Assembly: GCA_002435785.1 (NCBI GenBank)
Contig: DIUC01000061.1
Location: 1 to 64,000 of the forward strand
Direction of reading: 5' to 3'
From: Saprospiraceae bacterium UBA6168
Lineage (GTDB): Bacteria; Bacteroidota; Bacteroidia; Chitinophagales; Saprospiraceae
DNA length: 64,000 nt
In this document: piece after piece, positions 36,394 through 45,207 of the stretch
Layout: each line of letters opens with the position of its first letter
Position numbering within the stretch: position 1 is the first letter of the stretch
Translations under genes and position numbers: made by a program
Notes under the pieces: model-generated
Seen by the model: the letters and a program-made list of their open reading frames with translations, nothing else
The model's database searches: none
Told to the model about the DNA's origin: nothing

Positions 36394-37701
36394 ATGAAAA
36401 AGTCCATCCTTTTCGCCGGATTTGTACTTGCCGTAGCAGGTATTTTTTTTACCATTAAATTTCAAAAACCGATTGCACATAGCGCCGACTTCGAGGCGTA
36501 CCTGAACCCAAGCCATTTAAAAAACGCAGAAAACGCACTCGCTGCGCAAATTGGGTTTTGGGAGAAAAAACTGGCATCGCAACCCGAAAACTTCGTTTAC
36601 CAATCAAAAGTGGCCGGCGGTTATAGCGCATGGTTCAAGCTGACGGGTGAGGTGGAGAAGCTGCACCAATCGGACAGCATTTTGCAAAACATCAACCAGC
36701 GCTACCCAAACCAAGTGGGTACTTTGCAAGCACTTGCTTCCAACGCTGTTACCCGCCATTCGTTTGCGGAAGCAGAAGGACTGATGCGCCAAGCACTGAC
36801 CTTGGGCGAGCAAAAACATGCCAGTTCGCTGATGCTCACGGACGTGCTGATGGAACGGGGCAATTTCTCCGATGCCTCCATGCTCATGCGGGATTTGGAC
36901 GCCCGGAGCCATTTCGACTACCTCATTCGAGAGATGAAAATGCTCGACCAGCGGGGCAAGCTCCCCGAAGCCATCGAGCAGATGGAAAAAGCGCTGGCAT
37001 TGGCCCGTACTTCTGGCTCAAAGGACTTGCTGAATTGGGCACTCTCCAATCTCGCAGATATGTACGGTCATGATGGCCGAATCCAAAAATCATACGACAC
37101 CTACCTTGAGGCTCTGGCCAATAACCCCGCCGACCTGCACTCGCTGAAGGGTATCGCATGGGTCGCTTTTTCCCATGACAAAAACACGGCAGAAGCCCGG
37201 CGGATACTGGGTTTTCTGAAAATCATACACTCGGTGCCCGATTATGACCTGCTTTTATCAGACATCGCCACTTTTGAAAACAAGCCCGAGGAGGCCACGG
37301 CTTTCAGCCAGTCGTTTATCCAAAAAGCCAGCAATCCCGACTATGGCAATATGTACAAAGCCTATCTCGGCAACTTGAAAGCTTCAAATATGGAACATGC
37401 TGACGAGGCATTGGCCATTGCAACGGACGAAATTGCAGAGCGCCCTCACCCGATGTCCTATGTCCTATTGGCGTGGGCTGTTTTCCAAAAGGGGGACAAG
37501 CAAGCAGCATTGGACATTATTCAAAAGCATGTTATGAATCAAACACAAGAGCCTGAGGCGCTCTACCATTCTGGCGTTATTTTGGCCGGAACGGGCAATA
37601 AAAAAGAGGCTAAAAAATACCTCGAAGAAGCGTTGGATGCTTCTTATGAACTGGGGCCGGTGGCGACTCAGGAGATTCGGGAGGATTTAAGGCGGTTGTG
37701 A
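36394..37701 (+). CDS. exported TPR-repeat protein
   Basis: 435-aa protein with an N-terminal hydrophobic anchor or signal (KKSILFAGFVLAVAGIFFTI) and several tetratricopeptide-like helical pairs: AQIGFWEKKLASQPENFVYQ, ALASNAVTRHSFAEAEGLMR, LPEAIEQMEKALALA, ALSNLADMYGHDGRIQKSYD, YHSGVILAGTGNKKEAKKYL. It probably serves as a protein-interaction scaffold in the periplasm. It follows the two DUF4331 genes in the same direction beyond their terminator; association of DUF4331 and TPR genes suggests a shared function, which is inferred from position only. Confidence 0.8.
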   Translation: MKKSILFAGFVLAVAGIFFTIKFQKPIAHSADFEAYLNPSHLKNAENALAAQIGFWEKKLASQPENFVYQSKVAGGYSAWFKLTGEVEKLHQSDSILQNINQRYPNQVGTLQALASNAVTRHSFAEAEGLMRQALTLGEQKHASSLMLTDVLMERGNFSDASMLMRDLDARSHFDYLIREMKMLDQRGKLPEAIEQMEKALALARTSGSKDLLNWALSNLADMYGHDGRIQKSYDTYLEALANNPADLHSLKGIAWVAFSHDKNTAEARRILGFLKIIHSVPDYDLLLSDIATFENKPEEATAFSQSFIQKASNPDYGNMYKAYLGNLKASNMEHADEALAIATDEIAERPHPMSYVLLAWAVFQKGDKQAALDIIQKHVMNQTQEPEALYHSGVILAGTGNKKEAKKYLEEALDASYELGPVATQEIREDLRRL

Positions 37702-38053
37702 GGAAGTAACTTGCAGGTGCACGTTAGCCTATGCCATAGGTCTTGAGAAGCCCAAATCCTTCCCTGAGCGTTTCCAAGATTTCCCTAAAAAAATCGCCCC
37801 TCCGAAAACCGAGCCTTCCCGTCCGCTCGTAAGTACCCATAAGCAATTGAGAAGACACGCTCACTCGTCCTAAAACCTGTTGAAACTTATTTGACCGATA
37901 CTGGCTGACGGTCCAAAAGCAATCAATCCGAACAATGGGGGCAAAAAACGGCATTGGAGCATCGCTCCACTGGCGTTGCTATGTCCCTGTAGGTCGGATG
38001 ATTGGAGTCTGGCCGCAGCCTATTTTTTAACAAATACTAAATCAAATTTCCAC
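37702..38053. other. intergenic region before the DUF4394/CHRD gene
   Basis: No gene recognised. It contains a small hairpin TGGAGC/GCTCCA near 37954-37969. No exact TAnnTTTG element was found. Confidence 0.4.
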
Positions 38054-41000
38054 ATGAAATTACCCGTTACCTTTCATCCGCCCGGCGGGCGCCGACGCCC
38101 GCTTATGTTCCAAAAACTGATGCTTTCATGCCTGTTGGCGATGGGCTGCTTCGCCAATGCAAGTGCACAGATAGTGTACGGTCTTTCTGGCTCTACCTTG
38201 TTCTCTTTTGACTTGGCACCGCCTACTACCTTGCTCGGCACAGCGCCGATTGTGGGTGTAGCTTCGGGCCAGACCATTGAGGGCATTGACTTTCGCCCCA
38301 ACACGGGCGAGCTTTACGCCATCGGCTACAACCAAGGCACCGGGGAAGCCCGGCTCTACACCATCAACCCGATTTCTGGCGCTGCCACGGCAGTTGGGGC
38401 TGCTGCCGTCACCCTCCAACCCAACATGGGCGCTATCACGTTTGACTTCAACCCCACGGTTGACCGCATCCGGCTGATGGGCAGCAACGGCACAAACTAC
38501 CGACTGCACCCCGTCACAGGTGCCATTGCCGCCACCGATGGTACGCTCGCTTACGCAATGGGCGACCTCAACGCCAGTGCCATGCCATTCATAGCAACTG
38601 GTGCCTACACCAACAGCTATATTGCCGCCACCTCCACGACCCTGTACAATTATGACGCAGCACTCAACGTCCTCACCTCCCAAAATCCTCCCAACAACGG
38701 GACGCAGAACACCATTGGCATTACTGGCCTTCAAGTGAGCGCCACCGACCCCATCGTGGACATGGACATCTTCTTCGATGCAGCCACGCAAACCAACACG
38801 GCGCTGCTCGTTGCAGCCACTGGCTTCCCACAAACCACCAATTTTTACACGGTAAATCTTGCTACGGGCCTTGCTTCCCCAATTAGTGCCATTGGCCTGC
38901 CGGTGCAAGTGGACGACATCGCCGTTTTCATTGACCGCAGCGTTCCAGCGCAAGTGACCGGGCAATTGGTCTATGCGCTCACCACCACCAACAACCTTAT
39001 CAGCTTCGACTCTGACCTCCCGACCGTCATTCGCAGCATCGTGCCGGTGGCTGGTGTTGCAATGGGACAAGCCATCGCTGGCATTGACTTCCGACCCAAC
39101 ACGGGCGAACTCTACGCCATTGGCTACAACCAAACCAATGGCGAGGCCCGCTTGTACACCCTGAACCTGACCTCCGGCGCAGCCACCGCTATTGGCGCAG
39201 CGCCCGTTACGCTTGCTGCCGCAATGGGCCAAATCACCTTCGACTTCAACCCCACCGTTGACCGCATCCGGGTGATGGGCAGCAGCGGGGCCAACTACCG
39301 AATGCACCCCGTCACCGGAGCCATCGTTGCCACGGACGGCAATCTGGCCTACTCGCTCACGGATGCCAATGCGGCGGCTACCCCTTTCGTCGCCGCTTCG
39401 GCCTACACCAACAGTTATATCGGCGCAAACACGACCACCCTGTACAACTATGACGCTGCGCTCAACATCCTCACGACGCAGATTCCGCCCAACAACGGTA
39501 CCCTGAACACTGTGGGCATGACTGGCATCACCGTCAGCCCCATTACCCCTTTGGTGGACATGGACATCTTTTTTGATGCGGCAAGCGCCACGGACCTGGC
39601 CTTCGTCAGTGCCGCCACCGTTGGCAGCACCGCCAGCATTTTCTATACCATGAACCTCGCCACGGGCGCAGCCACTTCGGTCGGCAACATCGGCCTCGCC
39701 ACCAGCGTGAACGACATCGCCGTCTTCATTGACCGCAGCGTTCCCGCACAAGTGACCGGGCAATTGGTCTATGCCGTCACAGGCAACAACAACCTCATCA
39801 GCTTTGACTCCGACCTGCCGGGCATCATCCGCAGCATCGTCCCCGTGGCTGGCGTTTTTGCTGCGCAAACATTGGTTGGACTCGACTTCCGGCCAGCTAC
39901 GGGCGACCTGTACGGCATCGGCTACAACAACCTTTCCGGCATTGCCAGGCTCTACACCATCAACCTCAATTCCGGCGCAGCCACGGCCATTGGAGCCGAT
40001 TCAGTGCTGTTGGCACCGGGCATGGGCGCTGTCACGTTTGACTTCAACCCCACCGTTGACCGCATCCGGGTGATGGGCAGCAACGGCCTGAACTTCAGGA
40101 TGCACCCCGAAACGGGCGCTGTGGTTGCCACGGATGGCACGTTGAATTACGCCACAGGCGACCCCAACATGGGCGCCACGCCGTTCATCGGCACTGGTGC
40201 TTACATCAACAGCTTTGGCGGCTCGACGACCACCACCCTGTATGATTACGACTACGCACTCAATATTTTGGCTTCGCAAATCCCGCCGAACAACGGCACC
40301 CTGAACACCATCGGTGCAACGGGCATCACCGTCAATGCAACCTCTCCCACCATCGGCATGGATATTTTTTACCAATATTCCGATGCAAGCAACACCGCCT
40401 ATCTCAATGCCAACACGGGCACGAGCATGAACGACCATTTTTACAAAATAAACCTGAGTACAGGTACTGCCACGCTGGTAGGAGGCATCGGCTTTGGTAT
40501 TCCCGTGAGGAACATCGCCGTGGTGCTGGACACGCCTCCACCGCCGCCAGTGCCAGTGTTTAGCTACCAAGCACAGCTTTCCGGCCACCATCAAGCCTTC
40601 CCAGTGGCCACAGCCGGGAGCGGCACGATTACCGCCACCCTTACGGGCAATGAGCTGGTGGTCACTGGCAACTATGCCAACATGACAGGCCTGATTGACC
40701 TCAACATCGCTGGCGGGGCGCATATCCACGCTGGCTACGCTGGCCAGAACGGCGGCATCGAACTGGAACTCGTGCCTACGCCCGGCACGGACCTTTCCGG
40801 TGGCACCTTCACGGCGGCCCTCAACACATTTACCCTCACACCAACACAAATTGACCGCCTGAACAGCCGACAACTTTACGTGAACATCCACACCACCGTT
40901 TACCCCGCCGGGGAAATCAGGGGGCAACTTTTGCCAGCAGCGGACAGCTATTTTTCGAGCAACCTATTTGGGAGCAACGAAATGCCCGCAGTCTTCTCCA

Positions 41001-43504
41001 ATGGCAGCGGTGCTTTGGCACTTGAGCTTCGCAACGATACCCTCGTCGTTTCTGGCTCGTTCGACAACCTCGACGGGGAGTTCGACGCAGCGATTGCTGG
41101 CGGGGCGCACCTGCACCTCGGCCTTGCCGGGCAGAACGGCGGCATTGCCCTCGGCCTGCACCCGACGGTGGACGCCGACTTGTACGGTGGCATTTTTGCG
41201 CCAGCAGAAAACACGTTCGTACTGACGGCTGCGCAAATCACGGCGCTGCAATCGCAACAGCTTTATGCCAATATCCACACCTCCGCTTACGCATCCGGCG
41301 AGTTGCGGGGCCAAGTGGTGGGCGCTGCCGATGCGGTGTTCCGGGCGCACCTCGCTGGTGCCAACGAGTACCCGTTCGTGCTTTCCCTGGCAAATGGGCA
41401 GGTGATTGCGGCGCTACGAGGCAACACCCTCACCGTGTCGGGCAGGTTCAACAATTTGGAGAGCAACGTCACCGATGCGCATATCCACACGGGCATGGCC
41501 GGACAGAACGGGGGCGTGGCTTTCGGGCTGACCTACGTGCTGGACGCCAACTCACGGGGCGGTGTTTTCCAAGCGGCTGCCAATACATTTACCCTCACCG
41601 CTGCCCAAGTTGCGGCATTCCTGAGCCGTGGCCTTTATGTCAACATCCACACGATGGGCAACCCCGGCGGCGAAATCCGGGGCCAACTTTTGCTGGAGAG
41701 CCAAACGTATTTCACGGCTTACCTCACTGGCAGCCAATCGGTGCCGGACGTGAGCAGCGGCGGCCACGGTACGGTTGCGGTGGAGGTTTCGGGCGGTCAC
41801 CTGACCTTCAGCGGCGGGTTCGGTGAGTTGGGCAGCGGTGTTGACGTGTCCATCGTGGACGGTACGCACCTGCACCACGGCCTTCCCGGCCTGACGGGCG
41901 AGGTGCTGTTCCCATTGGCCGCTACTTTGGATGCCGACTTGAAGGGCGGTGTCTATTTGCCTTTGCTCAACAGTTTTGCCATTGAGGCCGACCAGCTTCA
42001 AATGGTGCTCGAAAGGGCAACCTATATCAATATCCACACGCTGAACTTCCCCAGCGGCGAAATCCGTGGCAACTTGTTGGCGGAAGCCAGCGCCTACTTC
42101 TTCTCGCCGCTCGGCGGCGCCAGCCAAACACCAGCCGAGAACGTGCCGGCCAGTGGGATTTTGGTGCTGGAAGTGACGGGCAACCAAGCCACGGCAGTGG
42201 GTTCGTTCAGTGCGCTCGGCACGGACTTCGACCCCAACTTCCTCGGCGGGGCGCACCTCCACGCTGGCTATGCAGGCAGCAACGGCGACATTTTGGCGGA
42301 ACTAGAGGCCTCTTTTTCGGTGGACTTTATGAACGGCGTTTTCGAGGCGCAGTACAATGCCTTCGAGATGACCGCAGGCTTCCTCGATTCCTTGCGCACC
42401 CGCCAAGTTTATACGAACATACACACCCTCGGCGTGCAAGCGGGCGAGGTACGTGGGCAGCTCATGCCTTTGGCTGGCTCGTATTTTCACGCCACACTCA
42501 TGGGCATCAACGAAACTACGCCGGTCAACTCCCCCGGAAACGGTGGTTTCAAGCTGGAGTTGAACGGCAACACCCTGACCGTGACTGGCAGCTTCGCCGA
42601 CCTCGATGGGCAGTTCGATGCCAACGTGGCCGGTGGTTCGCATATCCATATCGGGGAGGTTGGCACGAACGGCGGCATTGCGTTCCCGCTGGTGCCGACG
42701 GTGGCCGCCGACTTGCAGAACGGCTTTTTTACGGCTGCGCAAAACAGGCTGACGCTGACCACAACCGAAGTGAACAACCTGCGGAACGGCCTCTACTACA
42801 CCAACCTGCACACCACGTCGGTGCAGAGCGGGGAGCTTCGTGGCCAGATTTTGCCCGAAATCAACTACTTCCCATCGGCAAGCGAACTCACAGCGCCACT
42901 GGCTGGCACGATGGTCAACGTGGGCGGCCTGCCCACCGAGCAGGTGCTGATAAGCTGGTTGCCGAGCATTGACCCCGATGGAAACATGGTGGCTTATGTC
43001 TGGCAGGTGGCTACTGATATTGACTTCAACAACATCGTTTACATGGAAGGCACCACCGACCTGTTCACGACCATTACGTATGGCGAATTGGATGCGCTGT
43101 TGGCGGTCAATGGCATTGGGTTTGGCGGTTCGGTGACGCTGTACCACCGCATCATGGCCACGGACGGCTCCAATGCCACGGCGAGCGAAGCGCTGGACGT
43201 GACCTTCACGAGAGGCCCGTCGGCCAATAGCGAAGTTTTGGCTGGCCTGTTCGACCTGACGGTGCTGCCCAACGTCACCGCCGGGCAACCCGTGACGCTG
43301 CAAGTGAACGCACAGCAGTCCTCGGAAGCGCAACTGCTGTTGATGAACAGCAATGGCCAGGTGCTGGAAAGCCGCAAGGTGCGTTTCGGTGTTGGCCAAC
43401 AAGACTTCAAATTTGAGATGCAATACTCGGCTGGCGCTTACTACCTGTCCGTGAAGACAGAGCAGGGCACGCTGCCAGCAAAGCGAATAATGGTGATTAA
43501 GTAA
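38054..43504 (+). CDS. giant secreted protein with three DUF4394 and six CHRD domains and a T9SS sorting domain
   Basis: 1816 aa. A signal peptide (MFQKLMLSCLLAMGCFANASAQ) lies behind a short basic extension; the ATG at 38105 is a possible alternative start. Residues ~41-830 are three DUF4394 modules (each ~265 aa: GIDFRPNTGELYAIGYNQ, RLYTINPISGAAT, FDFNPTVDRIRLMGS, IPPNNGTLNT). Residues ~835-1605 are six CHRD modules (GGAHIHAGYAGQNGGIEL, YVNIHTTVYPAGEIRGQLL). An Ig/FnIII-like part follows, and a C-terminal T9SS domain ends in AKRIMVIK. CHRD is the domain of animal chordin; conserved His pairs in HIHAG and NIHT suggest metal binding, which is unproven. The protein is probably cell-surface or released. 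Its own terminator follows. Confidence 0.88.
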   Translation: MKLPVTFHPPGGRRRPLMFQKLMLSCLLAMGCFANASAQIVYGLSGSTLFSFDLAPPTTLLGTAPIVGVASGQTIEGIDFRPNTGELYAIGYNQGTGEARLYTINPISGAATAVGAAAVTLQPNMGAITFDFNPTVDRIRLMGSNGTNYRLHPVTGAIAATDGTLAYAMGDLNASAMPFIATGAYTNSYIAATSTTLYNYDAALNVLTSQNPPNNGTQNTIGITGLQVSATDPIVDMDIFFDAATQTNTALLVAATGFPQTTNFYTVNLATGLASPISAIGLPVQVDDIAVFIDRSVPAQVTGQLVYALTTTNNLISFDSDLPTVIRSIVPVAGVAMGQAIAGIDFRPNTGELYAIGYNQTNGEARLYTLNLTSGAATAIGAAPVTLAAAMGQITFDFNPTVDRIRVMGSSGANYRMHPVTGAIVATDGNLAYSLTDANAAATPFVAASAYTNSYIGANTTTLYNYDAALNILTTQIPPNNGTLNTVGMTGITVSPITPLVDMDIFFDAASATDLAFVSAATVGSTASIFYTMNLATGAATSVGNIGLATSVNDIAVFIDRSVPAQVTGQLVYAVTGNNNLISFDSDLPGIIRSIVPVAGVFAAQTLVGLDFRPATGDLYGIGYNNLSGIARLYTINLNSGAATAIGADSVLLAPGMGAVTFDFNPTVDRIRVMGSNGLNFRMHPETGAVVATDGTLNYATGDPNMGATPFIGTGAYINSFGGSTTTTLYDYDYALNILASQIPPNNGTLNTIGATGITVNATSPTIGMDIFYQYSDASNTAYLNANTGTSMNDHFYKINLSTGTATLVGGIGFGIPVRNIAVVLDTPPPPPVPVFSYQAQLSGHHQAFPVATAGSGTITATLTGNELVVTGNYANMTGLIDLNIAGGAHIHAGYAGQNGGIELELVPTPGTDLSGGTFTAALNTFTLTPTQIDRLNSRQLYVNIHTTVYPAGEIRGQLLPAADSYFSSNLFGSNEMPAVFSNGSGALALELRNDTLVVSGSFDNLDGEFDAAIAGGAHLHLGLAGQNGGIALGLHPTVDADLYGGIFAPAENTFVLTAAQITALQSQQLYANIHTSAYASGELRGQVVGAADAVFRAHLAGANEYPFVLSLANGQVIAALRGNTLTVSGRFNNLESNVTDAHIHTGMAGQNGGVAFGLTYVLDANSRGGVFQAAANTFTLTAAQVAAFLSRGLYVNIHTMGNPGGEIRGQLLLESQTYFTAYLTGSQSVPDVSSGGHGTVAVEVSGGHLTFSGGFGELGSGVDVSIVDGTHLHHGLPGLTGEVLFPLAATLDADLKGGVYLPLLNSFAIEADQLQMVLERATYINIHTLNFPSGEIRGNLLAEASAYFFSPLGGASQTPAENVPASGILVLEVTGNQATAVGSFSALGTDFDPNFLGGAHLHAGYAGSNGDILAELEASFSVDFMNGVFEAQYNAFEMTAGFLDSLRTRQVYTNIHTLGVQAGEVRGQLMPLAGSYFHATLMGINETTPVNSPGNGGFKLELNGNTLTVTGSFADLDGQFDANVAGGSHIHIGEVGTNGGIAFPLVPTVAADLQNGFFTAAQNRLTLTTTEVNNLRNGLYYTNLHTTSVQSGELRGQILPEINYFPSASELTAPLAGTMVNVGGLPTEQVLISWLPSIDPDGNMVAYVWQVATDIDFNNIVYMEGTTDLFTTITYGELDALLAVNGIGFGGSVTLYHRIMATDGSNATASEALDVTFTRGPSANSEVLAGLFDLTVLPNVTAGQPVTLQVNAQQSSEAQLLLMNSNGQVLESRKVRFGVGQQDFKFEMQYSAGAYYLSVKTEQGTLPAKRIMVIK

Positions 43505-43525
43505 GTTGTAAGTACACTACTACCC

Positions 43526-43557
43526 AAGGGCAGCGGCGCGAGTCGCTGCCCTTTTTT
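43526..43557 (+). terminator. intrinsic terminator after the DUF4394/CHRD gene
   Basis: 10-bp stem AAGGGCAGCG/CGCTGCCCTT (43526-43535 with 43544-43553), followed by TTTT, 22 bp after the stop codon. Confidence 0.8.
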
Positions 43558-43570
43558 GTTGTTTATAGTT

Positions 43571-43709
43571 GGTCAAATAACTGAGTGAGAATATTAACAA
43601 GGGGGCAAGCCCCCTTGGAGACTTCAAAAGCCCAGTTGGGGCAGTAGCATTTCCAAGGGGGCTTGCCCCTTTGCTAAGTTCAAATACTCACACAGTAGGT
43701 CAAACAACT
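43571..43709. mobile_element. MITE-like inverted-repeat element
   Basis: Two exact 18-bp inverted arms (43602-43619 and 43652-43669), each itself palindromic around GGGGGCAAGCCCCC. Outer parts (GAGTGAGAATATT and AATACTCACACAG) are imperfectly inverted. The unit is flanked by near-identical 12-bp direct repeats, GGTCAAATAACT (43571-43582) and GGTCAAACAACT (43698-43709), like a target-site duplication. It has no coding capacity. Mobility is inferred. Confidence 0.5.
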
Positions 43710-43792
43710 ATACACGGATGAAATACCCGAGTGCCAGCCCAACCATATTCACCCATAATGTTGTCTTGCGTTCAAAAACTAAACTCAATCCA

Positions 43793-44977
43793 ATGAAAAA
43801 GACAACGACCATTCTATCGGCACTCTTCTTGGTGTTTTTCATTTTTGGCTGCGCAAAAGGGGATTCCGCTGGCCCTGACGGGAAGGTAGGAGAATCTGGG
43901 GGCCTCGTAGCTGATTCATACTCCGGCGCCGGGGGTTCTTCATCGGGTGGTGGCGGCAGTAGCATCCCAGCCGGACAAATCACCGCTGGCGAGTGGAACG
44001 ACCTCGACAACTGGGACTTCTGGAACAACCTCCTTGCCAACGATACCTTGGCTGGCTACCAAAATTATTGGAATTTTCACCCAACCCAACGTTATACGGT
44101 CAAGGTGGTCAACAACTTTGGAAAGCCTGTGACCGACAGCCGTGTGCGGCTAATGGGAAACGGCAATGCAACACTGTGGGAAGCCCGCACCGACAATTTC
44201 GGGAAGGCGGAACTTTGGGCAAACCTGTATGGTGGTGGCAATCAAGTGACGCACCTCCTTGTGGCCGAAACCACGGTGCTGCCCAACCCGCTGCCAACCC
44301 TCGTCAACCATGTGGTGCTGCCCGATGCCCCACCCATATCCACGTTCGTTGATGTGGCATTTGTGGTGGATGCCACGGGCAGCATGGGCGATGAAATCGA
44401 GTACCTCAAAGCAGAGTTGACCGACGTGCTGAACCGGATTCAAGGTGCCGGGACTGGCTTGAACCTCCGTGCGGCCTCGGTTTTTTACCGTGACGAGGGG
44501 GATGAGTATGTGACGAAGCTTTCGCCGTTTTCCCCAAACTTCAATCTTACCCAATCTTTCGTGAACGCCAACCACGCTGGTGGCGGTGGCGACTTCCCAG
44601 AAGCCGTTGACAAAGCGATGGACGTGACCATCAACCAACTCCAATGGTCGGTGAAGGCCCGCACCCGCATTGCCTTTTTGATACTCGATGCGCCGCCACA
44701 CCACGACGACCAAGTTATTGCTACCCTCCAGCGCAGCATCCAGGAAGCAGCAAAAAAGGGCGTAAAGGTGATACCCATCGTTGCCAGCGGCATTGACCGG
44801 GAAACGGAGTTCTTGATGCGCTACTGCGCAATGGCCACGAACGGCACTTATGTCTTCATCACCAATGACAGCGGCATCGGCAACCCGCACCTGGAGCCGA
44901 CCGTAGGGGAATACGAGGTGGAATACCTCAACGACCTAATGGTTCGGTTGGTGAAAAAATATACGCAGGAGCTTTGA
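43793..44977 (+). CDS. lipoprotein with von Willebrand factor A domain
   Basis: 394-aa lipoprotein (lipobox FIFGC, Cys20) with a Gly/Ser-rich tether (residues 40-60). A small beta domain (about 95-180, YTVKVVNNFGKPVTDSRVRL) precedes a VWA domain (187-390) whose MIDAS motif is D193-A-T-G-S197, followed by later Thr/Asp residues. AFLILDAPPHHDDQ and GVKVIPIVASGIDRETEFLM complete the fold. VWA domains bind protein ligands through a metal ion, so a surface interaction role is likely. It lies 288 bp after the DUF4394/CHRD gene, with a terminator and a MITE-like element between them, so it has separate transcription. Confidence 0.87.
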   Translation: MKKTTTILSALFLVFFIFGCAKGDSAGPDGKVGESGGLVADSYSGAGGSSSGGGGSSIPAGQITAGEWNDLDNWDFWNNLLANDTLAGYQNYWNFHPTQRYTVKVVNNFGKPVTDSRVRLMGNGNATLWEARTDNFGKAELWANLYGGGNQVTHLLVAETTVLPNPLPTLVNHVVLPDAPPISTFVDVAFVVDATGSMGDEIEYLKAELTDVLNRIQGAGTGLNLRAASVFYRDEGDEYVTKLSPFSPNFNLTQSFVNANHAGGGGDFPEAVDKAMDVTINQLQWSVKARTRIAFLILDAPPHHDDQVIATLQRSIQEAAKKGVKVIPIVASGIDRETEFLMRYCAMATNGTYVFITNDSGIGNPHLEPTVGEYEVEYLNDLMVRLVKKYTQEL

Positions 44978-45000
44978 GGAGATTCCCGATTTGGGCCTCT

Positions 45001-45096
45001 CCGGTAGTATGGCCTTTAGGCCGTCCCGTCAAAGGCGTTTACGCCGCCATCGCCCTAAAGGGCTTTGACGGGACGGCCTAAAGGCCATGCTACCGG
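45001..45096. repeat. 34-bp inverted repeat forming a large cruciform
   Basis: Arms 45001-45034 and 45063-45096 are complementary at 33 of 34 positions. The 28-nt centre contains two further small hairpins, GGCG-TTTA-CGCC and GCCC-TAAA-GGGC, and each arm holds GGCC-TTTA-GGCC. It lies in the short gap between two convergent genes. No T-run follows, so it is not a simple terminator. Confidence 0.8.
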
Positions 45097-45140
45097 GCGA
45101 ATACAAGCCGGATTGGTTTATAAATTGCGTTTGCACATTC

Positions 45141-45182
45141 AAAAAAAAATCCCGACTGCACACGCAGCCGGGATTTTTTTTT
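45141..45182 (+). terminator. bidirectional terminator between convergent genes
   Basis: Stem ATCCCG.CTGC/GCAG.CGGGAT with an A-C mismatch and an ACAC loop, flanked by a run of nine A on the left and nine T on the right. It serves the VWA gene and the convergent cytochrome c peroxidase gene. Confidence 0.8.
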
Positions 45183-45207
45183 GAAAAACGCCAAAGGTCA
45201 ATTCAGC

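Noticed and set aside
38126..39868. A 580-codon minus-strand open frame opposite the DUF4394 repeats
   Set aside because: It mirrors a repetitive G/C-rich gene. The predicted sequence is low-complexity and periodic because the sense strand is.
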